Source of the DNA: Grammothele lineata
Taxonomy: Eukaryota; Basidiomycota; Agaricomycetes; Polyporales; Polyporaceae
NCBI GenBank assembly: GCA_002150815.3
Contig: NDFF03000026.1
Location: forward strand, 62,001 to 126,000
Direction: 5' to 3'
Length of the DNA stretch: 64,000 bases
The notes beneath the pieces were generated by a model that saw nothing but the letters and a program-made list of their open reading frames with translations, was not told the DNA's origin and made no database searches. Shown here one piece after another: positions 21,843 to 31,894 of this stretch (position 1 is the first letter of the stretch; each line of letters starts with the position of its first letter). The position numbers and the translations under genes are program-made.

Positions 21843-22844
21843 ATGCCGTCCCTCGCTGCTGTGCGCGCGGCCAACGCCGCTTTCTCTCCATCCTATCTCC
21901 CCGTCGCCGTCTTCGTTGGTGGCACAGCCGGCATTGGTCGCGCCATGACGGAGGCCTTCGCGCGCTACACGAAGGGCAACGCGCACATCGTCATCGTCGG
22001 GCGCGACAGCGCGGCGGCCGACGCCGTCTTTGCGGGCCTCCCACCCTCCACCGTCGCCGAGGCCAAGCGGGAGTTCGTCCCGTGCGACGTCTCGCTCATG
22101 GCGAACGTGCACCGGACTGCGTCCGCGCTCTCCGCGCGGCTGCCCAAGGTGAACTTCCTCGTGCTCACCGCGGGATTCTGGAGCTTCAAGGGGAGGGAGG
22201 AGACGGCGGACGGGATCGACAAGCGGTTGGCGCTGCACTACTACGCGCGGTGGCAGTTCCTGCAGGACATGCTGCCGTCGCTGAAGAAGGCGAAGGAGCA
22301 GGGCGAGGACGCGAAGGCGATATCCGTTTTGGCTGCTGGGAACCCCGTCACGATCGACATGGACAACCTGGGGCTGAGGAAGAACTACCTCAGGTCTAAC
22401 CCTGGTTTCACGTCGCCGACGTACACCGACCTGATGATGCAGGTGCGTTTTCGATTTCATGAGTTCTCTAGGCGTCAGGCTGATCAGGCCGTGGGCTCGC
22501 AGTCGCTCGCGGAGCAAAATCCGGGGATCTCGTTCGTCCATACGAACCCTGGGATAGTCCGTACCGAGCTGCTCAACAAGGCGCACTGGTCGATGCGTTA
22601 CCTCAACCCCATTATCCTGGGCCTCCTCTATCCCGTGACGACGTCGCCCGAACAATGCGCCGAATACATGCTGTATTCTCTCTTCCAGAGCGGGGAGGGT
22701 ATCTACAGGGGTGGAACTCGGGGGGACAACCTTGGGAAATCTCCGCTCTATGATGACGAGGAGAAGCGGAAGCGGCTTTGGGAGCATACGAAGGAGGAGG
22801 TCGAAAGGGCGATACAGAATTCCACCGCGAAGGAGGAGTCGTAG
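21843..22844 (+). CDS. short-chain dehydrogenase/reductase-like protein, copy 1
   Basis: Two exons (21843-22442, 22503-22844) give 313 residues. The cofactor motif is VAVFVGGTAGIGRAMTEAF (GGxxGIG), followed by HIVIVGRDSAAADAVF, VPCDVSLMANVH (acidic residue that holds the adenine) and NFLVLTAGF (the NNAG position). The catalytic region is odd: the strand with Ser reads ISVLAAGNPV, and the place of YxxxK reads TYTDLMMQ, so the Lys is Met. The fold is SDR, but classical catalysis is doubtful. The 60-nt intron (GTGCGT..TCGCAG) has no stop and a length divisible by three, so its retention would insert 20 residues. Copy 2 lies 2.9 kb downstream. I took ATG 21843, after the TATA box, rather than the long upstream open frame. 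Confidence 0.85.
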   Translation: MPSLAAVRAANAAFSPSYLPVAVFVGGTAGIGRAMTEAFARYTKGNAHIVIVGRDSAAADAVFAGLPPSTVAEAKREFVPCDVSLMANVHRTASALSARLPKVNFLVLTAGFWSFKGREETADGIDKRLALHYYARWQFLQDMLPSLKKAKEQGEDAKAISVLAAGNPVTIDMDNLGLRKNYLRSNPGFTSPTYTDLMMQVRFRFHEFSRRQADQAVGSQSLAEQNPGISFVHTNPGIVRTELLNKAHWSMRYLNPIILGLLYPVTTSPEQCAEYMLYSLFQSGEGIYRGGTRGDNLGKSPLYDDEEKRKRLWEHTKEEVERAIQNSTAKEES

Positions 22845-23212
22845 CGAGTTGCTTGTAGAGAGTCGCCGAGTGTCTCAGCCTTACTCAGGACCACGTTGTT
22901 TCTTGTGTCACGATACCCGCTTCTTTGTTGAATGTACTCTGGACTATACGGCGTGTGTTGGCGTTGCACGCGTTCCTACACTTCACGCTAGTGGGTTGAG
23001 ATCCAGCTTCAATACAACTATGTTTTACCCCTATGCGGTATCGAAGACGGGCGCTGAGCGCTGGGCATCGACGCTGCCGAGCCCATTTCCGAGCCGCTTG
23101 GGCACTTCTCGTCTCGGTCTCAGGCTTACCACCTGCCGTCGCGAAGTCCGAAACTTTGCTCTCCCTTCCCTCTGTAATCTCGAAAGACTTCGCATTCGCA
23201 CTTACCCTCTCA
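22845..23212. other. intergenic region, SDR copy 1 to coiled-coil remnant
   Basis: 368 bp. Its last 150 bp align loosely with sequence before the intact coiled-coil gene (25.86-25.98 kb), so it is the decayed promoter of that gene copy. Confidence 0.35.
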
Positions 23213-23660
23213 TAAACGACTCAGAAATGAACGCACGCCGATTGCGGTTCTCTCAGAAGCTCTTTCACGACTAGACCGCTTCGATCTCGGGCCTCTAGAA
23301 TCAAGTCTCTGCACCTGCGACTCAGGCGGGGACTCGGCGAGATTGTACCACACTACACGAGATGGATAGAAGGGCTCAAGGCGCATGCGAAGGAACTGCT
23401 TAAGGAGTCCTAGTCAATGTCTAGCCCAGCCGGAGCTTTGCCTGAAACCCGGCCGCTTCTATATGTCACAGAGCCAGTGAGTCTATCCTCTCGTCATGTA
23501 TGCGTATTTCAATTCACCAGAGCCCGTTCAAGCATCTCAAGAACAGTCGGCGAAACAAGAGGTCCAAGGCGTTCAAACGCGCCGAGCTTTGCATGATCCC
23601 GCTGCTCCTGCTGGTGAACATCCTAGATCTCGAGTCGTGCTGGAAGCTGGAACTGAACCT
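23213..23660 (+). pseudogene. truncated, decayed copy of the coiled-coil gene
   Basis: This stretch aligns with exons 1 and 2 of the intact gene at 25982. The start codon of the intact gene (CTCATGGACGAC) is CTCATAAACGAC here, at about 23213. The codons for SRDQ have become HD followed by a stop (TAG at about 23272), and several indels follow. The exon 1 donor survives (GTGAGTCTATCCTCTCGTCA, near 23476), as does exon 2 coding similarity (EVQGVQTRRALHDPAAPAGE against the intact ELEDVRTRRILHESTTPAGE). Similarity ends near 23650, inside the equivalent of exon 2, and nothing matching exon 3 is found. It is not expected to make a protein. Confidence 0.7.
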
Positions 23661-23754
23661 ACTCGGAGGAGAATTGGGGGGCTGCTAGTATGGTCAGCCG
23701 ACTACGTGGTACGGTTACATGTCGAGCAAGCTGTTCTATCGCCTCTATCCCCGT

Positions 23755-24050
23755 CCGCGTTCCTCCACACCGTGTCGTCGCACTCTGGCGCATCTCTTTC
23801 GGGAGATGCCATAGCCCCTGCCCTAGCATGCGTCCGGTGCCGCAGGTATTCCGCGGACAGTGCGCGGATGCGGTACGACCAGAGGCGGAAGATGCAGATG
23901 AAGGAGGAAAAGGATGTGCGTGTGACGATGGAGGCGTCGTGGGGAGGAACAGGAGAGACGGTTAGGTGAGAATTCTGTGCTGTGGGCACGGCTGGTCTGA
24001 TTCCTTTGCACGCAGATTGTGCTCTGTACTGTATACATAGCATAGCTGAA
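23755..24050 (+). pseudogene. remnant of the kinase-like gene 3' half
   Basis: DNA here resembles the end of the kinase-like gene: CACACCGTGTCGTCGCACTC matches the segment at about 20333, the FRGQCADA codons near 23848 match LRGECADA of the kinase C-lobe, and the Asp/Val-rich end and 3' untranslated stretch (CAGATTG..TGTACTGTATACATAG) match 20808-20832. The frame is broken and the N-terminal two thirds, including the catalytic loop and DFG motif, are missing. It follows directly on the coiled-coil remnant, which marks the junction of a tandem duplication. Confidence 0.55.
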
Positions 24051-24757
24051 GGCGCGGTACTTGCCCCCAGCGGGCTGATAACGATAGACGCTACATTTGT
24101 TCTACGAATCCTCAAAGTGCTTGAGAAGAAATTGCTTCAATGAGTTACTTCGCTACCTACCGATATACGGTCAAGAAAAGGCATGTAAATCAGTCAGCGG
24201 GGATGGAAAGTGAGCTGGTACGTGACAACCAGACATCTCTGAATGCTGTTTCTAGACTCAGGTCGGTCGAGGACAGGTTTGATGATGCTGAGTGTATGGA
24301 GCTGTGGACTGCTCCCAAGTCCTACCCGGTCGTGGTTCAAATCCTGCGGAAGCGGCTCTGTCCGTGTCGTGCCTCAGTTGGTTTGACGGATAGTCTTCAT
24401 GGAACCTCCGAATCTATGGCGAAACATAGGGGACGACAGCGAAGACAAAGGCCTGGTAGTACGAATACAGGGTTGTTTCCGACGAGAAATACGAGATTCG
24501 CGAAGACCGTCTTCATCCACGTGAAAGTAAGTCAAGGCTCGAAGATATATGCCGATGCTCCCGGGCTTGTTGAAGTTGAAATTGACACGATTTCGATCAG
24601 GTATAAATTAGCGCCCGTATCGCGTCCGTGCCGGTCGTACGCGTGCACGATGACGACGTCCACGGCGGTCCTGCCGTTGCGTGCGTATATATGCAAGCAG
24701 CCCCAACGCGATGTGCACCTACCATATCTTTCAACGCCGCCGAGTACCTTCTTTCTT
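24051..24757. other. spacer before SDR copy 2, duplicated with the block
   Basis: 707 bp related to the spacer before SDR copy 1. It carries TATAAAT (24602) and TATATAT (24686-24692). The second lies 72 bp before the SDR start and is the better TATA box. A frame open into the SDR from 24140 is judged non-coding. Confidence 0.45.
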
Positions 24758-25753
24758 ATGCCACCTCTCGCTGCTGTGCGCGCGGCCAATGCCGCATTCT
24801 CCCCCTCCTACCTCCCCGTCGCTGTCTTCGTTGGTGGCACAGCCGGAATTGGTCGCGCCATGACGGAGGCCTTCGCACGGTACACAAAGGGCAACGCACA
24901 CATCGTCATTGTTGGACGCGACAGCGCGGCAGCCGACGCCGTCTTCGCTGGTCTCCCACCCTCCACCGTCGCCGAGGCCAAGCGCGAGTTCGTCCCGTGC
25001 GACGTCTCGCTGATGGCGAACGTGCACCGGACTGCGTCCGAGCTTTCGGTGCGGCTGCCCAAGGTGAACTTCCTCGTGCTCACCGCGGGGTTTTTGAGCT
25101 TCAAGGGACGGGACGAGACTGCGGATGGGATCGATCGCAGGCTGGCGTTGCACTACTACGCGCGTTGGAAGTTCATACAGGACATGCTGCCTTCGCTGAA
25201 GCGGGCGAAGGAAGCGGGCGAGGACGCGAAGGCAATCTCAGTACTGGGCGCTGGAGTTCCTGTGACGTTCGACGTGGACAACTTGGGACTGAGGAAGAAT
25301 TATATCACGTCGAACCCTGGATTCACAGGGCCGACATATAGCGACCTGATGATGCAGGTGGGTTTCAACTTTCTGGATGTACGGTCTGAGGCTGACGGAA
25401 TTGTGTGTCTGCAGTCGTTCGCAGAACAGAATCCAGGGGTCTCGTTCATCCACACGAACCCTGGAGGAGTTCGCACCGAGATACTCCGCAAGTCGCACTG
25501 GTCGATGCGTATCCTCAACCCCCTTCTCTTGGGTCTCTTCTATCCCTTTTTGACGTCCCCCGAACAATGTGGCGAGTACATGCTGTACTCTCTCCTTCAG
25601 AGCGGAGAGGGCGTGAACAGGAGGGGTACTCGGGGAGACGACCTCGGGAAGTCACCACTCTATGACGACGAAGAGAAGCGGAAGCGGCTATGGGAGCATA
25701 CGAAGGAGGAGATTGATAAGGCTGTAAGAAGTTCTACTTCGCAATCGTCGTAG
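24758..25753 (+). CDS. short-chain dehydrogenase/reductase-like protein, copy 2
   Basis: Two exons (24758-25357, 25415-25753) give 312 residues, closely related to copy 1. After residue 3 the first hundred or so residues are the same in both (GGTAGIGRAM cofactor loop, GRDSAAADAVF, CDVSLMANVHRTAS); the C-terminal half has diverged more. The YxxxK site reads TYSDLMMQ, again without Lys, and the Ser strand reads ISVLGAGVPV. The 57-nt intron (GTGGGT..CTGCAG, branch-like GCTGAC) sits at the same place as in copy 1 and is likewise stop-free and in frame. The substrate is unknown. The conserved end KSPLYDDEEKRKRLWEHTKE shows that both copies keep a full-length frame under selection. Confidence 0.85.
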   Translation: MPPLAAVRAANAAFSPSYLPVAVFVGGTAGIGRAMTEAFARYTKGNAHIVIVGRDSAAADAVFAGLPPSTVAEAKREFVPCDVSLMANVHRTASELSVRLPKVNFLVLTAGFLSFKGRDETADGIDRRLALHYYARWKFIQDMLPSLKRAKEAGEDAKAISVLGAGVPVTFDVDNLGLRKNYITSNPGFTGPTYSDLMMQVGFNFLDVRSEADGIVCLQSFAEQNPGVSFIHTNPGGVRTEILRKSHWSMRILNPLLLGLFYPFLTSPEQCGEYMLYSLLQSGEGVNRRGTRGDDLGKSPLYDDEEKRKRLWEHTKEEIDKAVRSSTSQSS

Positions 25754-25981
25754 CAGACCTTAGTCGTTGGAGGTCCCTGAGTTGGGCCCAGCATTCGAAT
25801 AATCTTTTGGTCATATTGTTTGTCGTGATGAATCGGTGCATTCTGCCCCATGAAGGAATCGAAGCCGAGCCCCATCGCTCTGGCGCTCAGGCTTGTTCGG
25901 TGCCACGGCGGCGCATACAATCCGTGGTCTCGCTCTCCTCTGTACCTCTGCGAAGCTTGTTCACCTGCATCTGGCCTCCTC

Positions 25982-27083
25982 ATGGACGACACAGAAGTGA
26001 AAGTACGAAGGCTACAGTTTTATAAGAAGCTCTCTCGCGATCAAGCCGCCCAGATCTCGGGACTTCAGGCCCAAGTCTCTGCGCTCACGACCCAGGTGGC
26101 GACCCAGCGAGACCATATCTCATTACTCGAGAAATGGATTGAGGAGCTCGACGCACATGCAAAGGAACCTCGTGAAGGGGGAAAGGAGAAGCCGGTGGTG
26201 GGCCTAGCTGGAGTTTTGACTGAGACAGGGGCGGGGCTTCTTCTAGATTTCACAAAACCGGTGAGTGCGCCCTCTCGTTATATAAACGTATTCATACTGA
26301 TCAAAGCCCGACATATTGTGGGGTCAGCCTACTCAAGAGTCTCATGCGATAGAAGAGCGTTTGGTAAAGGAAGAACTCGAAGACGTTCGAACGCGTCGAA
26401 TTTTGCACGAATCTACTACGCCAGCTGGTGAACCTCCTGAGTCTCTTGTACTACCAACTGGAGCTGTCTCGCACATGGGTCCTGCTGGCGATAAGCGTAT
26501 ATCTACGCATGATCCTCCTCTTGTTCGCCGTCACTTGCCTACGGACGTTAAGAAAATCTCGAGGCGTCCAGTTCTGCCAGTGCGTCCGACTAGGGATGAA
26601 ACTTGGGCTACTGTCAAGCGTTTCATCGAATTGAATTCTCATGCTCAAGCGGAAGCAATTCACCAGAGAGTGGGAAAGCCGCTGGTATGATAGACTAATT
26701 GCGTGGGGTGGCTATATGCTGAGGATGCCGTTTCATCATAGGTCAATCACCCGTCGTACAAGCGGAAACTTGAGCCCGAGTCCAATGGTTCGTTGTCCAT
26801 AACCGGACCTACGCACAACCCAAAGAAGATCAAAGCTGCGCCGAATGCTCCGCTGAAGTCTCAACCTGTCCACAAGCCAGCTGCCGCGCCTCCTTCTCAG
26901 CTTCCTGCACTGCTTCCCCTGCTCGACCGGGCGAGAAAACTGTTTGCTACGCTCTCTGATCCCCAGGGCAACCCCGCGCAGGACCCCCAGATCTTGGATG
27001 GCCCACAGCCGTCCTCCGATGGCCTCCAGTCTTCACCTTCTCCTCAGGGTGCTTTTACTGCGTCTACATCGACCCTGGTCTGA
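25982..27083 (+). CDS. coiled-coil protein, unrecognised
   Basis: Three exons (25982-26260, 26328-26684, 26742-27083) join in phase to 325 residues. Residues about 8-60 form a predicted coiled coil (VRRLQFYKKLSRDQAAQISG, then QAQVSALTTQVATQRDHISL and LEKWIEELDAHAK). The middle is charged (RLVKEELEDVRTRRIL). The C-terminal third is Pro/Ser/Lys-rich with a basic PKKIK stretch that might act as a nuclear signal. No known domain was recognised. The arrangement suggests a nuclear or regulatory protein with a dimerising N-terminus. A truncated decayed copy lies at 23.2-23.7 kb; comparison of the two supports the exon 1 and 2 boundaries used here. Confidence 0.65.
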
Positions 27084-28252
27084 CGTCCTGCAAATGGCCT
27101 TGATACTGCGGCCTCTCCTTATCGCCGTAGAAGCACTTGTGTCTATATCCCCTGTTCATTCTCTTCGTTTCGCGAGTCTTCTCTTGCGCCGGTTCGTGTG
27201 CATGTTCCGTCCATCACGGCAATGCCGCCTGAATCTCGGTTGGGTGTCGATGGCTAGAGGATGAATATCTGGAATAGCTTCCGCAAACCTCGGCTTCGTT
27301 TCTGAGAACATTGATTCTCAACATGGAAGGTTCTAGGCTTGATTTCAGGGAGCCAAGGTGTCCAAATCGTGGGATAGGCTATGGAGCCAAGCTGTGCCGC
27401 GTAGAAAGAGCAGTACTCAGATGAATTGTATTCAAGCTATGCGGCGCCGTACACGTTAAGCGGGATATGCTACTTGTGTGTGGTATGTCGAAAGCCTCGA
27501 TGTCTACGGGTGCTCATGCGCAGCTAGGACGTATACGTACTGACGGATATGGAGCGGCTGGTACTCATGAGGCCGGCTTGATGCGGGATGATTGGTCAGC
27601 AAGTTAATGTCATGGCCGGATCGCGTGGACCCGGGCGATTAGCTTGTTGCTCGGCACTTCCATCTCGTTGATGCATACGCATCCGGAACGCTTGATATTC
27701 TCTGTCTCGTTTACTCAAAACTTCACAACAGTCCTTGTCTCTGCCCACCTCTGAAGTTACAAGCTCCAATCTGCTCTCATCAACGGGCACAGCTGCGTAA
27801 ACTTTGACGGTAACTAGGAACTCTGAACTGATACTACAGACTTTGGTTTTCAGAGTTTGCTCAGGCCATGGCCGAGCAAAAGAAGCTGGTGGATCCAATA
27901 TATTCCCGTAACTGGTCTCAACTGACTCACAGGCCTGATGAGCCAGAGGTCTTCTGAAATTTGCGGCACTGCGAGCCCGACAGAAAGGTACTACCCCCGC
28001 ATGGCGCTGTTATGTCAGAAGAATACGCATATGCTCTCCGCCTCTCGTGAAACGCATCTATCGGCCTGAACGTGGGCCGATCGTAGCCAACTGCACTTTG
28101 TCGACAGGCCGCGCAGGCGTTGAACCTTAGAGACCTAGGCATCGAGATTTAAGACGAAATGCTTTTCTGCCGCTCCTCGACGGCCCTTCCCCAGTTTTTT
28201 CCCCTCTTCTCCCCTACTTTCCCGTACTCATCCGAACTATTTCTGGGCTCTC
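27084..28252. other. intergenic region
   Basis: 1.17 kb between the coiled-coil gene and the first GtaA-like gene. Short open frames on both strands show no domain, family motif or splice pattern. Its end serves as promoter of GtaA-like copy 1. Confidence 0.35.
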
Positions 28253-31200
28253 ATGTTCCTACTTGTGCGTTGGCTCGTGTTCTCTCTTGCAGTGCAAGTG
28301 TACGCGCTCGGCGCTCGCCAAACATTCTTTCCCTCGAGTATTCCTTTAGCCATCCGGTCTCCATATATGAATGTATGGCAAATAACGACTAACGCAAGTA
28401 TACCTTTGCCCGCTACGTTTCCCTACTTCTGGGGACAATTGGTACGTCGTCCCTTTAGGTGAACGAAAGAGCTGAACACATGTTAGAAAGGAAGTCGGAA
28501 ATGGGATGGTCGGGGAAGATTAGGATAGACGGGACAACATACTCGTGGATGGGCCTGGATCCGAACCAGTCGGGCCCCAACGTCTCAACCGTCACGAACG
28601 TCCAAATCACACCAACGAGGTCGATCTATGCCATCACCGCAGGTCCGATGAACCTCACCGTTACATTCCTGTCTCCAATAGAAGTAAGTCTCTCTTGTGC
28701 AGCTTGGAGAGCCTCATCTAACCTGCGTTATGAATAGCCCTCGGACTGGGTCAAACACTCACTTCCGTTCTCGTATGTTTCTGTGGAAGCGACGGCGCTC
28801 GATGGAGCTCCGCATTCTGTCCAACTGTATTCAGATATTACCTCAGGTACGTAAGTCTACAAGGGTGTCGCCGGTTTCGCTCAGAGTACTCTTAGAATGG
28901 GCGGCAGGCGACAGATCCCTTTCTGTAATGTGGAGCAACCAGAACACTGCCGCAAGCATCTACCACGAAATTGAACTACAGGCTCCGAAGCCATACACCG
29001 AAGATAGCCATCAAGCCGAAGACGGCAAGGTATACTATGCCATGCCGATGGTGAGCAGCATACTTGATTGTTGTGCGCTACTATCGCTCATGACAGGTCA
29101 ATATGCTCTTTGGACTTAGGTTCCTAATCTGACATGGCAAATCGACGTCAACGAGGTGGTTCACAAGCAGTTCATCGCGACCGGGACACTCAACAATACT
29201 GCGTCAAATGCCTTCGGTCCTATCGTAACATGGATGAAGGTATTCGGGTTTGCCGTGGACTTGGGTAGCATCCAAAGTACCGCCAATCCGGTGACGTGGG
29301 CAGTTGGTTATGTTCGGGATCCAGTTGCGCTGTTTACGACGCCCTCTGGCCAGGTAGAAACTCGTAGAGCCTACTTTTTCTCTCAGTATTCCAGCATTCC
29401 CTCTGTGGTAAGGATTGACTTCTTCTGTAACGGGAACTCCTTTTCACACGTATGCTGTTGCAGATTGATGCCGTTGTTTCTGATTTCTCTGCTGCGTACA
29501 GTCGTGCTGTTGGTCTAGATGTAAAAATCATGGAAGCTGCGGGGAAGGTTTCCGGGGAGTATGTTGACCTTGTTTCGCTCGCTACTCGACAAACGTTCGG
29601 TTCCATGGACATCACCGTGCTAGGTAGCAACGGCTCCAATGAGGTGAACTCGTCGGACGTAAAACTCTTCGTGAAGGACATCGGCACGTCTCAGTAGGCC
29701 TTTATTTGCATCTTTGCGCGGAATTATCGCTGAACTGCGTCGATCTCCTAAGGCGTGTAAATCCCGTCGAAAAACTATACGCGGCATTTCCGGCATACCT
29801 CTACATGAATGCATCTTTTTGCTCGGCAATGCTGTCGCCCCTACTTGAGTCTCAAGATGGATCGACGAAGTTTCAGTTTGCATCTCCGGACATTGGTGAG
29901 GTTTTTCTGCACGCATCTGCCGATCACAACTGAAACCTTACAGGGCATGTATATCCAATCGCCGATGGAGCCCACGGTGATGTACATGCGCAAGGAATAG
30001 AACGCGAGTGGTTGTTTCCGCCCATATCTCACAGCAACTCACCACTGGCGATTTGTAGAATCGGGGAACATGCTCATCATGATGTACGCACATGCAAGAT
30101 TCTCTGGTGACAGCAGGTTGCTCGTGCGGCACGTGCGTGTCTTTCTCCTGTGTACCTTCGGTGCCTTCCTCATCAGTCATGAAGTACGAGGTCGCGAAGC
30201 GATGGGCCGATTTCCTCGTCTCACGTACATTGATGCCCGACATGGAAAACCAGTAAGAATCATACTGTTGTCTTGGGTTCACTGGGCTCACGGTGACTCA
30301 AGAACTACCCAAGACTTATCAACCGGTAGCACCACCAACCTAGCGTTGAAAGGTATCATTGGGATCAAGGCCATGGCGGAGATCAGCCGTGCTGTGGGGA
30401 ATGGCTCCGATGCTCAACTTTATGATGTTTGTGCCAGTCACTTCTCGTCGTTCGCAATGTGCTCATTTATGTATCCTAGTCTCGTGCATCTACCCTAATC
30501 GGCGAATGGCATTCGCTGGCCCTCTCAACGGGCGGTAGTCGCATTCTTGGCGTCTTTGGAGAGAAAGGTTCCTGGGCACTGGTGTATAACCTATATGCGG
30601 ATGTTCTATTGGGGACTAGCTTGGTGCCAACGTCGGTGAGCAACTTTCTAGATGCGACACTGCACGCTTGACATGACTTCACGTAGATTTTTGCTCTCCA
30701 TACTGAGTATTTATCGACTCGTCTATCGACAGCACCAGTTTTTGGCCTCCCTATCGACAGTACCGCTGGTGAGACAAGCAGCATGGGTGCGTAAGACTAC
30801 CACTTGCGCGCATGGTACACTAACATAGCATTAAATCGTGAAAGCATGGATCCTGTTTACATCTGCGGTTGTAAGCGATATCGGTGTCCGCGACAAACTC
30901 ATACAAGGAGCATGGACACGCGCGAGTTCCAACATCACGCTAGGAGCATTCTTTGATCACTACAATGGCGGTACCGGATCGATCATCGACGGGACTGCTG
31001 GGTAAGCGGCTACGTCGTACCATTATATTTACGTCTGACACATCGCATGTACGTTTATTAGCCCCAGCGTAGGAGCTCTATACTCCCATCTTGCGTTAAC
31101 GTGAGCACCGTCTCTTCGGCACTAGTCCCAGGCTAGCCACTATTCTGAAACCGTGTGCCGGCTTCAGCCTCCAGAACAAAACTATATCTCTCACTGGCGA

Positions 31201-31894
31201 CCCCGGGCCTTCCGGTGGGGGCGGTAATAGTACGGAGAAGACAGGAAACAAAGAGCCCAGCAATCACCAACAACGCCACTCAGAAGTTGGCGCAATCGTC
31301 GGAGGCGTCATAGGCAGCGTTGTGGTATTCGCGATTGCCATCGCTAGCGTCATCTATTTCCGCCGCATTACTGTTCCTTACCGGCTCACCATCAAGAACC
31401 ACCGCCCCGTCCTCGACGTTTTCGGAGTCGGGGATGCTTTCCAGGCTTCGCTCACCTCGCACCATTCTATGGATACTCGAAGTCAGGGCACAGTAGCTAG
31501 GGGCTCCTCTGTGAACGCAGTGTTGGAGGGTCCTAGTATCAGCACACGGAACAAATCGAATACCATCTTCAGCCGCGGAGGCGCCGTACGGGAACCATTG
31601 CAAGGCGACAACACAGGAGTTGAACACAGCGGCGATAGGCCATTGTGCTCGCCATTCTCGACGTCACATGAGGGGCCGTCGGCACCGTGGCTGGTGCCTT
31701 CGCATCGGGGTGGCAGCGCAGCGTCGGTCAGCGTGGCCACAACGGCGGCAGGATCTACGCTTGCCCCAACGGAAGTCCAAGTTGTCGGGTTGCGTGCCGA
31801 GGTGCAGAATCTTAGGAGGGTGATACAGCAGATTCATGCAAATAGACAAACACATGCGGAACCAGTACCGCCGCCACCACAATACGAGGCTTGA
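28253..31894 (+). CDS. GtaA-like membrane-anchored protein, array copy 1
   Basis: Sixteen exons, all in phase: 28253-28441, 28495-28683, 28738-28846, 28896-29050, 29120-29407, 29464-29693, 29753-29895, 29944-30003, 30059-30132, 30185-30252, 30303-30426, 30480-30635, 30687-30786, 30845-31001, 31062-31100, 31168-31894; 935 residues. A signal peptide (MFLLVRWLVFSLAVQVYA) is followed by the GtaA N-terminal region (TFFPSSIPLAIRSPYMNVW, VTNVQITPTRSIY), then the six-hairpin region (YVDLVSLATRQTFGSMDITV, GNMLIMMYAHARFSGD, TNLALKGIIGIKAMAEISRA). Aspergillus GtaA is a secreted glutaminase; activity here is inferred from family only. A helix near 736-757 (GAIVGGVIGSVVVFAIAIAS) anchors it, and the tail ends PPPPQYEA. 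Compared with copies 2-5, two introns are missing exactly, and intron 8 starts with GC. Confidence 0.85.

Noticed and set aside
24340..24365. GGTTCAAATCC resembling a tRNA B box
   Set aside because: The flanking bases do not form a T-stem, and no A box, anticodon arm or acceptor stem could be folded.
24140..24757. Possible 206-residue N-terminal extension of SDR copy 2
   Set aside because: It contains two TATA-like elements and does not match the open frame upstream of copy 1 as protein.
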